Positions 61,341-64,000 of a stretch of 64,000 bases of DNA are shown piece by piece; the stretch's first letter is position 1, and the number at the start of each line of letters is the position of its first letter. The translations under genes and the position numbers were made by a program. Source of the stretch: Pseudomonas viridiflava (GTDB lineage: Bacteria > Pseudomonadota > Gammaproteobacteria > Pseudomonadales > Pseudomonadaceae); assembly GCF_900585905.1 (NCBI RefSeq), contig NZ_UTVH01000121.1, positions 62,001-126,000 of the forward strand. Reading direction: 5' to 3'. The notes beneath the pieces were generated by a model. The model was not told where the DNA came from. It was given only the letters and a program-made list of their open reading frames with translations, and ran no database searches.

Positions 61341-61374
61341 AAAAGGGCGGTTCAGCAAAGCCGGACCGCCCTTT
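61341..61374 (-). terminator. terminator downstream of fbp
   Basis: Read on the minus strand: AAAGGGCGGT / ACCGCCCTTT stem of ten base pairs and a 13-base loop, followed by one more T. It lies about 32 bases after the fbp stop. Confidence 0.8.
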
Positions 61375-61406
61375 CGTGAAGCTGTTACCAGGCTTTGATT
61401 ACGCGA

Positions 61407-62417
61407 TCAAGCCTTGTGATAGGCGGTGACGCGCTCGACTTCTTCCTTCGACCCCAGGTAAACCGCTACGCGCTGGTGCAGGCCGTCCGGCTGGATGTCG
61501 AGAATGCGCTGATGACCGTCAGTGGACGCGCCGCCAGCCTGTTCCACCAGGAACGACATCGGGTTGGCTTCGTACATCAGGCGCAGTTTGCCCGGCTTGG
61601 AGGGCTCGCGGCTGTCGCGTGGGTACATGAACAGACCACCACGGGTCAGGATGCGGTGCACGTCGCCGACCATCGCGGCCACCCAGCGCATGTTGTAGTT
61701 CTTCTGCAGCGGGCCGTCTTCACCTGCCAGCAACTCGTCAACGTAGCGCTGAACCGGCGCTTCCCAGTGGCGCTGGTTCGACATGTTGATGGCGAACTCC
61801 TGCGTCGTCTCGGGAATGGTGATGTCTTCGTGGGTCAGCACGAAGCTGCCCATCTCGCGGTCCAGGGTGAAACCCTTGACGCCATGGCCCAGGGTCAGCA
61901 CCAGCGTGGTCTGCGGGCCATAGATGGCGTAACCGGCGGCAACCTGCTGAGTGCCGGGCTGCAGAAAGGCCTTTTCATTCAAAGGCTCGTTCTGGGTCAG
62001 GTATTCGTTCGGGCAACGCAGTACGGAGAAGATGGTGCCGACCGGGGCGTTGATGTCGATGTTCGACGAGCCGTCCAGTGGGTCGAATACCAGCAGGTAG
62101 GCGCCTTTCGGATACTTGCCCGGGATCTGGTAGGCATTGTCCATTTCTTCGGACGCCATGCCAGCCAGGTGGCCGCCCCATTCGTTGGCTTCCAGCAGGA
62201 TCTCGTTGGAAATCACGTCGAGCTTCTTCTGCACTTCGCCCTGAACGTTCTCGGTGCCCATGCTGCCAAGCACGCCGCCCAGAGCGCCTTTGGAAACGGC
62301 GTGGCTGATTTCCTTGCATGCACGCGCCACCACTTCGATCAGGAAACGCAGATCGGCAGGTGTGTTGTTGCTGCGGGTCTGCTCAATCAAATAGCGACTC
62401 AAGGTAACGCGGGACAT
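61407..62417 (-). CDS. fbp: fructose-1,6-bisphosphatase class 1
   Basis: 336 residues from ATG 62417 (GGAG six bases before). The metal-binding block is LVFDPLDGSSNIDINAPVGT, plus GSMGTENVQGEVQKKLDV and the substrate site LRLMYEANPMSFLVEQAGG. It dephosphorylates fructose-1,6-bisphosphate in gluconeogenesis. It is convergent with nothing nearby and precedes a repeat-rich gap. Confidence 0.95.
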   Translation of the reverse strand: MSRVTLSRYLIEQTRSNNTPADLRFLIEVVARACKEISHAVSKGALGGVLGSMGTENVQGEVQKKLDVISNEILLEANEWGGHLAGMASEEMDNAYQIPGKYPKGAYLLVFDPLDGSSNIDINAPVGTIFSVLRCPNEYLTQNEPLNEKAFLQPGTQQVAAGYAIYGPQTTLVLTLGHGVKGFTLDREMGSFVLTHEDITIPETTQEFAINMSNQRHWEAPVQRYVDELLAGEDGPLQKNYNMRWVAAMVGDVHRILTRGGLFMYPRDSREPSKPGKLRLMYEANPMSFLVEQAGGASTDGHQRILDIQPDGLHQRVAVYLGSKEEVERVTAYHKA

Positions 62418-62561
62418 GGAGAGCTCCGAATAGGGAATTGAAAACCCGCGCAGTTTAGCGCGAGTGGAGACGCAATACTGCCCATCAGACTGGGGCAAGG
62501 GCGTTTGAGTTCACGGCTGAGCGATGTGGGGGTGGGAAATATTGCGAGGATGGAACGGTGA

Positions 62562-62834
62562 TGGGCAGTGACACTGCATTATTTGTAAGAGCAGGCTAGC
62601 TGGGGAAGGTGGCTGCGAGGAGTGAGGGGCGCGCGCAATGAACAGGTCCCTCTGCGCTGACCCCTTCGCGAGCAAGCTCGCTCCCACCGGATCATGGAGA
62701 CCCGGCGGGTGAGGTGATCGGCAGTGAACCTGCATTGTTTGTGGGAGCAAGCTTGCTTGCGAAGAAGGCCTGCGAATAAAGGGAGCCGCCCCTTCGCGAG
62801 CAAGCTCGCTCCCACCGGATCAAGGAGACCCGGC
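62562..62834. repeat. two tandem copies of a REP-containing segment
   Basis: The 43-base stretch at 62662 (CCTTCGCGAGCAAGCTCGCT, then the GGATCATGGAGACCCGGC tail) recurs at 62791 with one change. Ahead of it, 62562-62604 is a decayed version of 62717-62760, which carries GTGGGAGCAAGCTTGCTTGC. The gap between fbp and glgP (62418-62847) holds only these elements. Confidence 0.8.
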
Positions 62835-62847
62835 AGGAGCGCGGTTC

Positions 62848-64000
62848 TCAATCCAGCGCGTTCCAGATTTCGCTGGCGTACTCGCGAATGGTCCGGTCCG
62901 AGGAGAACCAGCCCATGCGTGCGGTATTGAGCACCGCCGAGCGCCACCATTGCTTGGAGTCGTGCCAGTGGGCCTCGACCTTGGTCTGGGCTTCCCAGTA
63001 CGAATCGAAGTCGGCGCACACCAGGAAACGGTCGTAAGCCAGCAACTGGTCGATCAAGCCAACGTAGCGGTTTGGGTCATCCGGCGAGAACACACCGCCG
63101 CGAATCGCCTGCAGCACATCATTGAGTCGGCCCGATGCAGCGGCGTCCTCATAAGCGCTGTAGTCGCCCAGCTGCTTGCGCGCTTGTACCTCTTGCGAGG
63201 TCATGCCGAAGATGAACATGTGCTCCTGACCAATCTTTTCGCTCATTTCCACGTTGGCGCCGTCCAGCGTGCCGATGGTCAGCGCGCCGTTGAGGCCGAA
63301 CTTCATGTTACTGGTGCCTGATGCTTCAAGGCCGGCGGTGGAGATCTGCTCGGACAAATCGGCCGCCGGGATGATGCTCTCCGCCAGGCTGACGTTGTAG
63401 TTGGGCATGAACACGACCTTGAGCAGGCCGCGCACGGTCGGATCGTTGTTGACCGTACGAGCGATGTCGTTGGTCAGTTTGATGATCAGCTTGGCCGAGT
63501 GATAGCTGGCCGCCGCCTTGCCGGCGAAGATCTTCACGCGCGGCACCCAGTCCGTACCCGGCTCTGCACGTATCGCCTGATACAGCGCGACGGTGTGGAA
63601 CAGGTTGAGCAACTGGCGCTTGTACTCGTGGATCCGCTTGACCTGCACGTCGAACATCGCGGCCGGATTGACCACGATGCCCAGGCGCTCGTGGATGATC
63701 GCCGCCAGTGCGCGCTTGCTGTGCAGGCGCTGATCGGCGAACTGCTTGCGGAACGAACTCTTTTCGGCAAAGGGCTCGAGCTCGATCAGGCGCGTTTCGG
63801 CATTGTCGAGAACGTCTGCGCCCAACGACTCCACCAGCATTTCGGTGAGTTTCGGGTTGGCCTGGAACAGCCAGCGACGGAAAGTGATGCCGTTGGTTTT
63901 GTTGTTGATGCGCTCCGGGTAGAGCTTGTGCAGCTCAGCGAACACTGTCTTGCGCATCAACTGGGTGTGCAGCGCCGACACGCCGTTGACGCTGTGCGAA
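62848..64000 (-). CDS. glgP: glycogen/maltodextrin phosphorylase, C-terminal part (5' end outside)
   Basis: The frame is open to the window edge (384 codons incl. stop) and ends KSEIWNALD-like (SEIWNALD). Motifs of the family: NNKTNGITFRRWL, VKRIHEYKRQLLN, VVFMPNYNVSLAE and the PLP lysine region EASGTSNMKFGLNGALTIGT followed by LDGANVEM. It cleaves alpha-1,4-glucans with phosphate to glucose-1-phosphate. About the last 45% of the protein is visible. Confidence 0.93.
   Translation of the reverse strand, partial: SHSVNGVSALHTQLMRKTVFAELHKLYPERINNKTNGITFRRWLFQANPKLTEMLVESLGADVLDNAETRLIELEPFAEKSSFRKQFADQRLHSKRALAAIIHERLGIVVNPAAMFDVQVKRIHEYKRQLLNLFHTVALYQAIRAEPGTDWVPRVKIFAGKAAASYHSAKLIIKLTNDIARTVNNDPTVRGLLKVVFMPNYNVSLAESIIPAADLSEQISTAGLEASGTSNMKFGLNGALTIGTLDGANVEMSEKIGQEHMFIFGMTSQEVQARKQLGDYSAYEDAAASGRLNDVLQAIRGGVFSPDDPNRYVGLIDQLLAYDRFLVCADFDSYWEAQTKVEAHWHDSKQWWRSAVLNTARMGWFSSDRTIREYASEIWNALD

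Noticed and set aside
1..64000. tRNA, rRNA or riboswitch
   Set aside because: No cloverleaf, rRNA segment or known aptamer signature was recognised by eye.

Overview
The window is a piece of a Pseudomonas chromosome, high in G+C and densely packed with core metabolic operons. It probably comes from the P. syringae complex. Gene content and order (ssu, spu, serA with a D-2-hydroxyglutarate dehydrogenase-like gene, rpiA/ilvA, rppH-ptsP, lgt-thyA, hut, fbp, glgP) are pseudomonad. The syringae-type hint is a good hrp box ahead of a chaperone/effector-like gene pair near the left end. REP/REPIN elements of several families lie in almost every larger intergenic space.

Layout. 1-2.1 kb: the 3' end of a WbpM/CapD-like sugar-nucleotide gene, a small zinc-ribbon protein, and a probable type III effector with a PARP/diphtheria-like ADP-ribosyltransferase core, its chaperone and an hrp box. 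2.2-5.2 kb: ssuACBF sulfonate uptake, without ssuD between ssuA and ssuC. 5.6-6.7 kb: a short RHS-core protein with a variable C-terminus. 7-17.6 kb: the polyamine locus spuI / spuA remnant / spuBCDEFGH, followed by a nine-unit REPIN array. 18.6-23.6 kb: a penicillin-acylase-family enzyme, an alpha/beta hydrolase, a DUF2059-like exported protein and a 2OG-Fe(II) oxygenase. 23.7-29.3 kb: serA divergent from a D-2-hydroxyglutarate dehydrogenase-like gene, an FAH-family hydrolase and two tandem SdiA-regulated-like proteins. 29.4-41.9 kb: rpiA, ilvA, a DUF2269-like membrane protein, a HAD phosphatase, rppH, ptsP, an NRDE protein, lgt, thyA and cadR/cadA.

42-58.9 kb is a histidine utilisation region: hutG, hutI, hutT, a HutH-like lyase, hutV, hutW, hutX and hutU on the minus strand, then hutD and hutC, with hutF divergent. 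It is interrupted between hutU and hutD by an ECF sigma/anti-sigma pair, a DUF3455 protein and nhaA. hutU has a recognisable sigma-54 promoter with a HutC-type operator just downstream. The only HutH homologue in the window lacks the Ala-Ser-Gly triad that forms the catalytic MIO group. 59-60.3 kb is a second REPIN array with an exact 112-bp period. The window ends with a lipocalin, a small lipoprotein, fbp and the 3' part of glgP.

The most interesting points are the effector/chaperone/hrp-box unit, the MIO-less HutH in a cluster without a canonical copy, the decayed spuA in an otherwise complete spu operon, the missing ssuD, the two tandem REPIN arrays, and the 32-bp interrupted palindrome between serA and its divergent neighbour. 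All calls come from reading the sequence; no database search was run.
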